Assembly (NCBI GenBank): GCA_902493385.1
Contig: CABUPO010000001.1
Location: forward strand, 186,001 to 250,000
DNA length: 64,000 nucleotides
Reading direction: 5' to 3'
From: an uncultured Lachnospiraceae bacterium
Lineage (GTDB): Bacteria > Bacillota > Clostridia > Lachnospirales > Lachnospiraceae
Below are positions 7,697 to 16,329 of this stretch, piece after piece. Under the pieces are notes generated by a model. That model did not search any database. It had not been told where the DNA came from and was given only the letters and a program-made list of their open reading frames with translations. Both the position numbers and the translations under genes were made by a program. How positions within the stretch are numbered: the first letter of the stretch is position 1; the number at the start of each line of letters is the position of its first letter.

Positions 7697-8911
7697 TTAT
7701 TTAATTTTTGCTTTTGCGGAAATACCAGCCTTCTTTAAAAGCTTCTTATATGCAGCTTTCTTTGCCTTAGGAACTTTAACCGTTGCCTTAGCGCTTGTCT
7801 TCTTAAATGCTTTCTTTCCAATACTCTTTATTGAAGATGATTTAATTGTAATCTTCTTAAGTGAAGTACATTTAAAGAATGCGTTCTTTCCAATGCTTGT
7901 AACATTATCTCCGATTGTAAGCTTCTTAATATCTGAATCACCCTTAAATGCATTAGCTGCAATTGTTGTTACTTTAAATGTATAATCTTCAATAACTACA
8001 GAGCTTGGAATTACAAGCGATGATTTAGGTGTGTCAAATTCCTTAACCTCAACTGTATCTGTACCTGTTACTACATATACAAGATTGCCAACTGCCTCTT
8101 CATAACCAATTTCAAGACCTGAACCTACTGTAGTATCTGTATAAGGAGTTGGAGCCGGTGCAGCAGGAGGCTCCTGTGTTGGAGCAGGCTCTTGTGTAGC
8201 CGCCGGTTTCTCTGTAGGTGCAACATACTCTTTTACAGTAAAGTTATCTATGTAATAATCCTCAGTATTCTTATCCTTATAGGATACATTGCCGCCTTCG
8301 CCAGCTGCTTCAGGATAACCCATGAAGATATACATATAATATTCACCGTCAGAATTAACAGCATCCTCCTGTACAGTAATTGTTCCTGTAATACGTTCCC
8401 ATGCGCCCTGTTCAACTCCCATAAGCGAACCAATCTGTCCATACATGTCAGTTACTTCAGGATCAGAACCGTCATCACCTTTACTGAAATATGTTCCAAT
8501 CTTAAATGCTCTCTGAACGCTGTATCCTTTTTCTTCAACCTCGCCATTATCATGAGTAAAATCAAATGATACCTCATAACGCACTCCTGGCGTAAGCTTT
8601 TTCAGATCAAACTTTACACCGTTTCTTTCCCACCAGTCATTACCTTTACTTCTGTCAGACACCTTAAGGCATGCATTACCGGAAACATTTTCACCAAACT
8701 GCGCTCCGGCGTCGCTGTTCTTTCCTTCTTCAATGGTTAAAGTCAGACCGTTATTCATAAAATCTCCAACTTGACCGTCTTCAAAAGTATAGTTAGCAAT
8801 GTAACCATCCTCTGCTGTAGCATTCCTGTTGCCTCCGCTTACAATTATGACACCTGCCAAAAAGCAAGCTGCCGCACTTCCTGCTATAGCTTTAAACACT
8901 TTTTTCTTCAT
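7697..8911 (-). CDS. Secreted CBM plus BspA-like leucine-rich-repeat protein, no catalytic domain
   Basis: The 404-residue protein has a signal peptide (about 1-33), then a jelly-roll carbohydrate-binding module (about 35-235) that resembles the CBM4/CBM22 type, with YTFEDGQVGDF at the start and TEDYYIDNFTVKEY at the end. A Pro/Thr/Gln linker with PAPTQEP repeats (238-262) leads to a BspA/LRR_5-type leucine-rich repeat region (265-375, units such as LTIGDNVTSIGKNAF), and a very basic Lys/Ala-rich tail. No glycosidase residues were seen, so binding or adhesion is the likely role. It is the first gene of a probable operon with the two GH43 genes and has a clear promoter. The CBM family assignment is uncertain. 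Confidence 0.8.
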   Translation of the reverse strand: MKKKVFKAIAGSAAACFLAGVIIVSGGNRNATAEDGYIANYTFEDGQVGDFMNNGLTLTIEEGKNSDAGAQFGENVSGNACLKVSDRSKGNDWWERNGVKFDLKKLTPGVRYEVSFDFTHDNGEVEEKGYSVQRAFKIGTYFSKGDDGSDPEVTDMYGQIGSLMGVEQGAWERITGTITVQEDAVNSDGEYYMYIFMGYPEAAGEGGNVSYKDKNTEDYYIDNFTVKEYVAPTEKPAATQEPAPTQEPPAAPAPTPYTDTTVGSGLEIGYEEAVGNLVYVVTGTDTVEVKEFDTPKSSLVIPSSVVIEDYTFKVTTIAANAFKGDSDIKKLTIGDNVTSIGKNAFFKCTSLKKITIKSSSIKSIGKKAFKKTSAKATVKVPKAKKAAYKKLLKKAGISAKAKIK

Positions 8912-8960
8912 TTTCGCTTACCTCCATTAAAATTTATATAATCGTATAAAATACTTATTA

Positions 8961-8989
8961 ATTATAGCATACTAATTATCATTTGCCAA
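8961..8989 (-). promoter_or_regulatory. Sigma-A-type promoter of the CBM-LRR/GH43 operon
   Basis: On the minus strand TTGGCA (8984-8989) and TATAAT (8961-8966) are separated by exactly 17 bp. The -10 is about 50 bp upstream of the CBM-LRR start codon. Confidence 0.8.
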
Positions 8990-9028
8990 ACCTATTTTAC
9001 ACTTTTTTATAAAAATCGTTACAACAAA

Positions 9029-9064
9029 TAAGACGGTCGTCATATAATATGACAACCGCCTTTT
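9029..9064 (-). terminator. Terminator of the sugar ABC importer operon
   Basis: A long stem with a loop of about 3 nt is formed by GGCGGTTGTCATA and TATGACGACCGTC read on the minus strand, with G-U pairs, followed by a T-rich stretch. It separates the importer operon from the CBM-LRR promoter. Confidence 0.85.
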
Positions 9065-9086
9065 ACTGTATTTTCAATACAGGCAA

Positions 9087-10133
9087 TTATGCCTTTGCTC
9101 CTTTTTGCTTACGAATCAATATAATACTCTGAAGCACAAGGAACAAACAAAGCATTGCCGCTCTTGTGATACCGGTCCACCACGGATCGCCAAGACCTGC
9201 TGCGTTAACAATCTTCTGAATGGTAGAAAGAGAGAACACACCAAACATAGTTCCTATGATGTTACCAACACCACCGGTAAGCATTGTACCACCGATAATT
9301 GATGATGCGATAGCATCCATTTCATAACCCATAGCGTTATCTCCGGAACCGGAGCCAACTGTTATAAAGAATACATAACCTGCTATTCCGGCAAGAAGAC
9401 TACAAATCAGGTGGGAAAGGAATTTGGTTCTCTTAACGTTAATACCAAGCATAAGAGCGCTCTGCTGATTGCCGCCCACTGCGTAAAATGCACGTCCAAG
9501 TTTTGTTCTCTTAAGAACAAAGAACAAAATGAATACAATAAGTAAAGCGACAATAACACCAATCTTAATATATGCATTTATGTATATATCATTATTATTG
9601 GTATAACCAAGGCCAGGAATAACAATTTTAGTGTTTAATATCTTGTCAAAAGCCTCATTTCCTGAAACATTCAAATGGTCGCTGCTGATAATCTGCGTCA
9701 TACCACGCGCAAAAAACATTCCCGCCAAAGTAACAATAAACGGCTGAATTTCAAGATATGCCACCAAAAATCCCTGTACTAAACCAAATGCAGCTCCAAC
9801 TGCAAGAGCAACAAATAACGCTGTGAAAGGATTACCTCCAAAATCTCTCATGAAGATTACACAGCACATACCTACAAGGGCAATAACACCTCCTACGGAA
9901 ATGTCAATTCCTCCTGCAATCATAACTATACTAAGACCACATGAAACAATAAGCAGCGCCGACTTATCATTCAACATATCAAAGAATGCCTGAAAAGTCT
10001 TAAATCCACCGCCAAGTCCAAATATAGCAAACAAATACATTACTACGAATGTCACTATGGTTATAGTAAGAAGTAAAGCTGTATCTGTAATAGTTCTTTT
10101 AGAAGCCGTCAGGTTAGCTGATTTTTTACCCAT
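9087..10133 (-). CDS. Sugar ABC importer permease (YjfF-like)
   Basis: This 348-residue integral membrane protein of the BPD_transp_2 (RbsC/YtfT/YjfF) family has about ten helices, with the conserved segments GGIDISVGGVIAL near residue 75 and IIGGTMLTGG near residue 285. ATG 10133 is chosen because AGGAGG lies 9 bp upstream; the in-frame TTG at 10142 lies inside the preceding gene. It is the second of two different permeases, so the importer has a heteromeric channel, as in the galactofuranose system YtfQRT-YjfF of Escherichia coli. It is the last gene of the importer operon and is followed by a strong hairpin. Confidence 0.9.
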   Translation of the reverse strand: MGKKSANLTASKRTITDTALLLTITIVTFVVMYLFAIFGLGGGFKTFQAFFDMLNDKSALLIVSCGLSIVMIAGGIDISVGGVIALVGMCCVIFMRDFGGNPFTALFVALAVGAAFGLVQGFLVAYLEIQPFIVTLAGMFFARGMTQIISSDHLNVSGNEAFDKILNTKIVIPGLGYTNNNDIYINAYIKIGVIVALLIVFILFFVLKRTKLGRAFYAVGGNQQSALMLGINVKRTKFLSHLICSLLAGIAGYVFFITVGSGSGDNAMGYEMDAIASSIIGGTMLTGGVGNIIGTMFGVFSLSTIQKIVNAAGLGDPWWTGITRAAMLCLFLVLQSIILIRKQKGAKA

Positions 10134-10134
10134 A

Positions 10135-11250
10135 TTATACAACCTCCTTTGCTTCTACTTTTTGAAACTTTTTAGAAATTGCCTGCCACTGTCTTGAAAA
10201 CCAGGCTCTTGCCGAAGGCGTACTGATAATAACAAGAATGATAATTACAACTGCCTTATATGCCGGAAGAGCAACCGCATTAATACCCAGTGCAGTAAGC
10301 GTTGTCTTAAGATACTGAATTACGTATGCGCCAATAACAGATGCTGATAAGTTAAACTTACCTCCGCTGAGGGCATTGCCGCCAAGAGCAACTGCAAGTA
10401 TTGCATCCATTTCAATATCCTTAACAAATGTTGAACTGATAAATGTTCCTGTACGGGTAACTGTTACAAAAGCAGCAATAGCAACACAAACTCCGAGAAT
10501 TATGTATGCTGAAAGCTTAATGGCAATTGGATTTAATCCATTGAGCCTTGCAGAGTTCTCATTAATACCTACTGCCTGCACATAGAGTCCCAAAGTAGTA
10601 AACTTAAAAACTAACGCCAAAATAATAAAGCATATAACACTAATAATTATCGGCGTAGGAACAGGAATCCCCGGCAGTGTATGACCAAATGCCTTAAATG
10701 ACGGAGCGCTGAACTTATAACTCAGGTTACCGGTAATCCATCCTGCGATAGAACGTCCCGCCGTATACAATACAAGAGTCGCAACCATCGGCTGAATATT
10801 TAAAAACGATACCAGCACGCCGTTAAATAATCCACAAAGCATAGCTGCAAGCAGTGCAACTAAAACTGCTACAATAAGCGGATGTGCATATGTAGATGAT
10901 GTGGTATTGCTTCCGCTTACGATTTTGATAATAACACCGGCTGCAACAGCCATTGTTGCTCCTACAGAAATATCCTGTCCGCCTGATGCGGCTGTAACAA
11001 ACGTCATACCAATTGCAAGCATTGCAAGCGCGGTACCATTGTCAAGAATATCTACCGGATTACCGGAAAACAGCTTGGCGCCGTCAGTATTAGTTCCAAA
11101 TCTTATAGCAAAAAATGATGGATCTGCAATCAGGTTTACAATTGTAAGAATTAATATTGCAGCAATTGGAATGAACATCTGATTAGTAATTATTTTAATT
11201 AAAATATCCAAAAAACGCGAACGTTCTTTAGCTCCCGATGTTTTAGCCAT
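10135..11250 (-). CDS. Sugar ABC importer permease (YtfT-like)
   Basis: The 371-residue permease of the RbsC/YtfT family has about ten membrane helices, with GGQDISVGATMAVA near residue 90 and ALGGNALSGGKFNLS near residue 295, the conserved EAA-like region contacting the ATPase. Its ATG shares one base with the stop of the ATPase gene (TAATG), so translation is coupled. Together with the neighbouring YjfF-like permease it would form the membrane channel of one importer. The family transports pentoses, hexoses or galactofuranose; the surrounding GH43 genes make arabinose or arabinofuranosides a reasonable guess. Confidence 0.9.
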   Translation of the reverse strand: MAKTSGAKERSRFLDILIKIITNQMFIPIAAILILTIVNLIADPSFFAIRFGTNTDGAKLFSGNPVDILDNGTALAMLAIGMTFVTAASGGQDISVGATMAVAAGVIIKIVSGSNTTSSTYAHPLIVAVLVALLAAMLCGLFNGVLVSFLNIQPMVATLVLYTAGRSIAGWITGNLSYKFSAPSFKAFGHTLPGIPVPTPIIISVICFIILALVFKFTTLGLYVQAVGINENSARLNGLNPIAIKLSAYIILGVCVAIAAFVTVTRTGTFISSTFVKDIEMDAILAVALGGNALSGGKFNLSASVIGAYVIQYLKTTLTALGINAVALPAYKAVVIIILVIISTPSARAWFSRQWQAISKKFQKVEAKEVV

Positions 11251-12761
11251 TATTCTCCACCTCCCGCAATAGTACTCATAACTTTATTCTGGTTAAGATC
11301 ATCGCCTGTAAGCTCTCCCACAACTTTACGGTCTCTCATAACTATAAGCCTTGAACATGTACGAAGCATCTCATCAGTCTCAGATGAAATAAATGTTACG
11401 CTCTTTCCTTCTGAGGCAAGCTTATGAACCAGCTTCTGAATATCTACCTTGGTTCCTACGTCAATACCTCTTGTAGGCTCATCAAGAATAAGGTATTCCG
11501 GATTCGTAAGAAGCCATCTTGCAACAATAACCTTCTGCTGATTACCTCCTGAAAGAGACTTGATTGGCGTATCTGCAGACGCGGTTTTTATATCAAGAAG
11601 CTTAATATATTCATCTGCAAACTTATAAGCCTGCGCTTTTGAAAATGGTTTGAAAAATCCTTTCATAACCTGAAGGGCAAGAACAAGATTCTCACGAACC
11701 GAAAGATCTCCAATAATTCCATCTCCCTTACGATCTTCAGGAAGATAAGCAATACCATTCTTCATGGCGTGAATCGGCTTATTTATTTTTACGGCTTTTC
11801 CGTGCATCTTAACTTTTCCGCCAATAACTCTGTCAGCGCCAAATATTGCCCTGACGCATTCGCTACGGCCCGAACCAAGAAGACCTGTAAATCCGTTAAC
11901 TTCACCTTTACGAATATAAAAATCAAATGGTTTAATGCCCGCGACACTGACAAGCCCTTCTGCCTCGAATATAGGTTCTACGCCCTTGTCATCATAGGTT
12001 TCTACTTCACTCTGAATATCAGCAGTATCATCCATATCTTTACCAAGCATCTTTGAAACAAGCTTAATTCTTGGAAGCGTCTCTATCTCATATTCTCCAA
12101 CAAGCTGTCCGTCGCGCAGTACAGTAATTTTATCACACACTTCATATACCTGATCCAAAAAGTGTGTAACGAAGATAATTCCAACACCTCGTTTTTTAAG
12201 GTCTCTCATGAGCCCAAACAATTTTTCAACTTCGTGTTCATCCAATGACGATGTCGGCTCGTCAAGAATCAACACTTTACAATCCATATCGACAGCTCTT
12301 GCAATTGCAACCATCTGCTGAATAGCAATAGAATAATTGCCAAGCTGCTGTGTAGCGCTTGCCGGTATACCGAGCGCACTTAACATCTTATCCGCATCAG
12401 CATTCATCTTTTTCCAGTTCTGATATATGTTCTTAGTTCTTCCTATATACATATTTTCAGCAACCGTAAGATTAGGACACAATGCGATTTCCTGATAAAC
12501 TGTACTGATACCAATATTCTGCGCATCCTGCGGAGAACGAATCGATACAGCTTTATCATGTCCTTTAACGTAAACCTCACCTGAATCCTTGCTATATACA
12601 CCTGTCAGCACTTTAATCAGAGTGGATTTTCCCGCACCATTTTCACCCATAAGCGCATGAATTTCTCCTTCACACAGTGTAAAATCCACATTCTGCAAAG
12701 CACGTACTCCGGGAAATGATTTGCTGATGTTTCTCATTTCCAAAACAGAATTTTCTTTCAC
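11250..12761 (-). CDS. Sugar ABC importer ATPase with two ABC domains (YtfR/RbsA-like)
   Basis: The 503-residue protein has two fused ABC domains, as in RbsA, MglA and YtfR. Domain 1 has Walker A GENGAGKST near residue 39 and Walker B VLILDEPTSSLD near residue 160. Domain 2 has a degenerate Walker A (GLLGSGRSE near 294), signature SGGNQQK near 405 and Walker B LILDEPTRGID near 430. The degenerate second site is normal in this family. The start is GTG 12761 with AAGGAG 10 bp upstream. A hairpin with T run lies between this gene and the upstream binding-protein gene, which would lower ATPase expression relative to the binding protein. Confidence 0.93.
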   Translation of the reverse strand: MKENSVLEMRNISKSFPGVRALQNVDFTLCEGEIHALMGENGAGKSTLIKVLTGVYSKDSGEVYVKGHDKAVSIRSPQDAQNIGISTVYQEIALCPNLTVAENMYIGRTKNIYQNWKKMNADADKMLSALGIPASATQQLGNYSIAIQQMVAIARAVDMDCKVLILDEPTSSLDEHEVEKLFGLMRDLKKRGVGIIFVTHFLDQVYEVCDKITVLRDGQLVGEYEIETLPRIKLVSKMLGKDMDDTADIQSEVETYDDKGVEPIFEAEGLVSVAGIKPFDFYIRKGEVNGFTGLLGSGRSECVRAIFGADRVIGGKVKMHGKAVKINKPIHAMKNGIAYLPEDRKGDGIIGDLSVRENLVLALQVMKGFFKPFSKAQAYKFADEYIKLLDIKTASADTPIKSLSGGNQQKVIVARWLLTNPEYLILDEPTRGIDVGTKVDIQKLVHKLASEGKSVTFISSETDEMLRTCSRLIVMRDRKVVGELTGDDLNQNKVMSTIAGGGE

Positions 12762-12795
12762 AGTGTACTCACTCCTTATTAAGTATTATTCAGAG

Positions 12796-12850
12796 AAAAA
12801 GCACGGAGCAAGCGTACAAATATCTTTACGCTCTGCCGCCGCGCTTTTTT
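12796..12850 (-). terminator. Hairpin between binding protein and ATPase genes (attenuating terminator)
   Basis: On the minus strand a left arm of A run, GCGCGG and AGCGTA pairs with TACGCT, CCGTGC and a T run (12796-12816 with 12827-12850), with internal bulges. It lies inside the importer operon, so partial termination is likely. Confidence 0.7.
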
Positions 12851-12892
12851 CAATCACTAAACTATTCTGATCAACAATCAGGCACAGCCGAA

Positions 12893-13954
12893 TTATTCAG
12901 CTTCCTCGCTTCCGATACCATACTGCTCAATATCTGCCTCTGTAATAGTTTCAGCATCAAATCCCTTCTCATCGAGAATGATTGTCTTTTCATCGATAGT
13001 TCCGCCAGACTCAAGAGTCTTGATAACTTCATCTATGTATGAAGCCTGGAATGGATTACACTGTCCATCGTAATTCCAACGTCCTTCAAGAACTTCCTTA
13101 AGAGCCCACTTATTGCAGTCAAATCCCATTACAATAACGTCGCCGTCAACACCATGTGTAATTCCGGCAGCATCAAGAGCTTCAACGGCACCCTGAGCCA
13201 TACCATCGTTCTCTGCATAAATTACATTGAATTCTTCACCAGAACTGATAACCTGCTGAACAATCTCCATAGCAGTCTCTGTACTCCAGTCAGCTGTCTG
13301 CTGCTCAACAATCTCTAACTTTCCTTCTTCTGCTGCTGCATCAAGAGCTCCTGAACGTCCCTTCTGAGCTGCTGAACCCATATGTCCCTGAATATGAACA
13401 ACCTTAAGTCCGCCTTCTTTTTCCTGTCCTAACAGCCATTCTACGGCTCTTTCACCTTCTGCATCCATATCAGATACAATTGAAGCTTCATAAAGGCTCT
13501 CATCTGCATCTACAACACGGTCAAAAAGGATAACCTTTACGCCAGCATCTTTAGCACTCTGAAGAACTCCGTCCCATCCTGCTGTATCAGCTGCTGAAAG
13601 AAGAAGATAATTAACACCTTCTGTAATGAACTGCTGAGCTGCTGTAATCTGCTCGTCATTCTTAAGGCTGTATGAGAACTTTGCCTCATATCCATTAGCC
13701 TCTGTAAACATTGCCTTAAGGTCTGCATCGTTAGCTGTACGGTATCCTGACTCACTTGGGTCATTGTTGATAACGCCAACCTTAATCAGTTCTCCTGATG
13801 ATGCGTTATCATCTGCATCATCGCCTGCATTATCATCTGCAGGAGCTTCTGTTGCTGAATTATCAGCTGCTGGTTCATCTTTGCTTCCGTTACATGCTGT
13901 AAGAGCAAGAACCATTGTTGCTGCCATAACGGCTGCTAAAATTTTCTTTTTCAT
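12893..13954 (-). CDS. Sugar-binding lipoprotein of ABC importer (YtfQ-like)
   Basis: The protein has 353 residues from ATG 13954, chosen for GGGAGG just upstream; the longer frame to 13993 adds an unlikely leader. A lipoprotein signal peptide ends in the lipobox LTAC with C21, followed by an acidic Ala/Asp-rich linker (25-50). The rest is a type I periplasmic-binding fold (Peripla_BP_4): VGVINNDPSESGYRT near residue 52, then ADTAGWDGVLQSAKDAGVKV typical of YtfQ/RbsB-type proteins. It would capture the sugar outside the membrane for the YtfR/YtfT/YjfF-like complex. A direct-repeat operator candidate and weak promoter boxes lie upstream, downstream of the AraC-type regulator gene. Confidence 0.93.
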   Translation of the reverse strand: MKKKILAAVMAATMVLALTACNGSKDEPAADNSATEAPADDNAGDDADDNASSGELIKVGVINNDPSESGYRTANDADLKAMFTEANGYEAKFSYSLKNDEQITAAQQFITEGVNYLLLSAADTAGWDGVLQSAKDAGVKVILFDRVVDADESLYEASIVSDMDAEGERAVEWLLGQEKEGGLKVVHIQGHMGSAAQKGRSGALDAAAEEGKLEIVEQQTADWSTETAMEIVQQVISSGEEFNVIYAENDGMAQGAVEALDAAGITHGVDGDVIVMGFDCNKWALKEVLEGRWNYDGQCNPFQASYIDEVIKTLESGGTIDEKTIILDEKGFDAETITEADIEQYGIGSEEAE

Positions 13955-14047
13955 TATGTTCCTCCCATAAATATATAGTTTTTCAAAGATCACCGTCTCT
14001 GATATGCATATCTTATAACCCTTTTCTCAATAAATCCATTAATTAAA

Positions 14048-14077
14048 ATTAAATAAAAGTTAATTTTCTTATTTGAA
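14048..14077 (-). promoter_or_regulatory. Weak, probably activator-dependent promoter of the importer operon
   Basis: On the minus strand TTCAAA (14072-14077) and TTTAAT (14048-14053) are separated by 18 bp. Both differ from consensus. The -35 lies 10 bp downstream of a pair of direct repeats, the usual position for an AraC-family activator site. An alternative -10 (TATAAG at 14012-14017) has no good -35. Confidence 0.4.
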
Positions 14078-14087
14078 TCATTAAAAT

Positions 14088-14120
14088 GTTGATTTTTTTA
14101 ACAATTCGGTTGATTTTTTT
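14088..14120 (-). promoter_or_regulatory. Candidate AraC-type operator: two direct repeats 21 bp apart
   Basis: The 12-mer GTTGATTTTTTT on the plus strand occurs at 14088-14099 and again at 14109-14120, a 21-bp period, two helical turns. AraC-family activators bind two such half sites per monomer or dimer. The site lies between the YesN-like gene and the importer operon, so that regulator is the natural candidate. Confidence 0.5.
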
Positions 14121-14184
14121 ATTATTCCGTCTGTTTTCTCTTCACGCAAGGGTCAAATCATTTCAAAAACAGTTCAATATTTCC

Positions 14185-15774
14185 TTATTCAGGAGCTTTT
14201 TTTGTTCCCCTGCCGCTTCCACGATACTGAGTCGGCGTCATTCCTTGTGTTTTCTTAAACAAATATGAAAAATAATGTGGATCTCTGTAGCCTACCTCCA
14301 TACTTATTTCACTGCTCCTTTTAGAAGTATACATAAGCAGCTCTTTTGCTTTATTCATCCTGAAATCTGTCAGATATTTTATGAATGTATGTCCGGTCTG
14401 CTGGCTGAATATCATACTGAGGTGGTTTGGCGAGAAATTCACGTGAGACGCCAGAAGATTAAGAGAAAGCTTCTCATCTGCATAATTTTTCTCAATATAT
14501 CGCATAGCTTCATTAACAATATCGCTGTATCTTCCGCCCGAAGCTTCTTCTCTGAGCTTTAGCGCATGGTTGATTATTTTTATAACATATTTGGTCACGC
14601 TGTCCCTGCTCCTCATAGTATCGGCCACAGTATCAGGCGCCTCGATATCATTTCTGTCAAGCTTTATGCTTTCAAGAAAATCACCTACGCAAAAATATAT
14701 GCCGACAAGTACATATTGCCTGAATATGTTAAGCTCAAGCGCATCCTCACCAAAGGAGTCGAGCAATTCATACACAAACTCTTCCGTATTCTCTTTACTT
14801 CCAAATCGAAGAAATTCCTGTATATAGGTCCTGTCAATTTCTTTTGCATTAATATCCCGTATACTTCTCTCTTCACGCTTAAGATATATGCTGTGTCTGG
14901 CGTCCTCACTGTTAAGAATAAGGTTATCCCCTATAATACAACTGTGTGCAAGAGCCTGCTCCGCTTTTCTAAGCGACTCAGACAGCTCGCTTATACGCCC
15001 TGCAGGCGTCCCTGCTCCGCCATAGTATCTCACATTATTATTTTCCTTCATAAAAGCCCTGAATTTCGCAAAAAATTCATTCTGCATATTATTCAGCTCT
15101 TCTATCGAATCAGCACAAAATACAATGGCCTTATTGTCAAAATATATATCAAATACTATGCAGCCCATCTCTGTTCCCATAACACTGACAGCTTCTACTA
15201 CTGCCTCGCCCGCGTCTCCTGTATACTTAAATATTATAACAGAAACACTATACCACATTGAAGAAAGGGTAATTCCAAGCTCTGCCGCAGTCTCAATAAT
15301 CTTTGCAACCGGTTTGGATTCCGTAAATATACTTTTAAACAAAGCAAGCTTTTTACTATGTATATCTGTCTCGCGCCGCTTATTATATTCTTCACGCAGC
15401 CTGAGCTCTTTACGTTTATTTTCAATCTCAACCGCTGCGGAATCAATTATGCCAAATAATTCTTCTTCAGATACAGGCTTTACGAGATAGCCGAAAAACC
15501 CCGAGTTAATCGCTTCCTTCGCACATTCAAACTTATTATTATCCGTCAGGATAATAACCTCAATTTCCGGCATATTTTTTTTAATAAGCTTCCCAAGCTC
15601 CAGACCGTCTACATATGGCATATCCACATCCGTAATTACAATGTCAGGCTTAAGGCTGCTAATCATAGGAAACGAAACCTCACCGTCATCAGCCTCTCCA
15701 CACATCTCATAACCGTGCGCTTTCCAGTCAACCGCAATTTTTTTGTCCTGTCCGGCCAAAAATACTTTAAGCAT
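14185..15774 (-). CDS. YesN-type response regulator with AraC DNA-binding domain
   Basis: The 529-residue protein has an N-terminal CheY-like receiver (1-120), with phosphoacceptor D49 in ITDVDMP, T77 in IILTD and K99 in YLVKPVSEE. The usual acidic pair near residues 8-9 (VDDE in YesN proteins) is replaced by Gly and Gln (FLAGQD), so phosphorylation may be weak or absent. The middle region (130-400) is the typical YesN spacer. Two helix-turn-helix motifs of the AraC family occupy about 425-525 (LNLLASHVNFSPNHLSMIF and SEISMEVGYRDPHYFSYLF). Such regulators control sugar uptake loci and usually pair with a YesM sensor kinase, but none is adjacent. It is cotranscribed with the 154-residue gene upstream and precedes the importer genes. 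Confidence 0.92.
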   Translation of the reverse strand: MLKVFLAGQDKKIAVDWKAHGYEMCGEADDGEVSFPMISSLKPDIVITDVDMPYVDGLELGKLIKKNMPEIEVIILTDNNKFECAKEAINSGFFGYLVKPVSEEELFGIIDSAAVEIENKRKELRLREEYNKRRETDIHSKKLALFKSIFTESKPVAKIIETAAELGITLSSMWYSVSVIIFKYTGDAGEAVVEAVSVMGTEMGCIVFDIYFDNKAIVFCADSIEELNNMQNEFFAKFRAFMKENNNVRYYGGAGTPAGRISELSESLRKAEQALAHSCIIGDNLILNSEDARHSIYLKREERSIRDINAKEIDRTYIQEFLRFGSKENTEEFVYELLDSFGEDALELNIFRQYVLVGIYFCVGDFLESIKLDRNDIEAPDTVADTMRSRDSVTKYVIKIINHALKLREEASGGRYSDIVNEAMRYIEKNYADEKLSLNLLASHVNFSPNHLSMIFSQQTGHTFIKYLTDFRMNKAKELLMYTSKRSSEISMEVGYRDPHYFSYLFKKTQGMTPTQYRGSGRGTKKAPE

Positions 15775-15791
15775 TCTTATATCCTTTCACG

Positions 15792-16256
15792 CTATGACTT
15801 AAATATTGAAAATATATTTCTCTTAAATCCAGCATTAATCGTTTCATAATCTCCGCATTTGAGCGTGCTGTTCTTAAATGTACCTCTCCACTCTGTACAA
15901 ACTGCGTCCGCGAGCTCCTTTGCATACTTTCTTTCTGTCTTCAATATACCCGGCAGCACATACGTAACCATGAACATATTAAGCTCCGCCAGCTTCCTTC
16001 CTACAGGCAGACGGTTTCCTTTTTTCAGAACTTCTGCGGATTCGTTTACAAACGCCCTTGCAGCCTCATTTATCGCGCCTGCCGCCACATCCTCAGCAGC
16101 CTCCTGCGACATTCCTTCTTCAGCCATATCGTTAAAACGTTCAAATATCTCTCTGTAATTCATGTAAAAATCCATATAAGCGTCACTGTAGGTTTTAGCC
16201 CTGAAAAGCTTATTGCATTTTGTCACTTCCTGATACATCATTTCTAAATTATCCAT
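15792..16256 (-). CDS. Uncharacterised protein upstream of YesN-like regulator
   Basis: This 154-residue soluble, mostly helical protein has no signal peptide or membrane segment. It contains TYSDAYMDFYMNYREIFERF near residue 22, an acidic helix with EDVAAGAINEAARAF near 56, and TEWRGTFKNSTLKCGDYE near 128. From memory, related clostridial proteins carry the same kind of core (TFKNS, DYE-INxGFK) followed by a Cys-containing CFI-box-type C-terminus; this copy ends right after GFKRNIFSIFKS and lacks it. Function unknown. It starts 23 bp downstream of a strong promoter's -10, and its stop lies 17 bp before the regulator start, so the two form an operon. Confidence 0.75.
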   Translation of the reverse strand: MDNLEMMYQEVTKCNKLFRAKTYSDAYMDFYMNYREIFERFNDMAEEGMSQEAAEDVAAGAINEAARAFVNESAEVLKKGNRLPVGRKLAELNMFMVTYVLPGILKTERKYAKELADAVCTEWRGTFKNSTLKCGDYETINAGFKRNIFSIFKS

Positions 16257-16278
16257 AATAAAACCCCCATATGTCTAC

Positions 16279-16307
16279 AGTATAATACTTATACATACGA
16301 GGGTCAA
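16279..16307 (-). promoter_or_regulatory. Sigma-A-type promoter of the hypothetical-YesN operon
   Basis: On the minus strand TTGACC (16302-16307) and TATACT (16279-16284) are separated by 17 bp. The -10 ends 22 bp before the 154-residue gene. Confidence 0.8.
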
Positions 16308-16329
16308 GAAAACAGAAAGCAATTCATTG

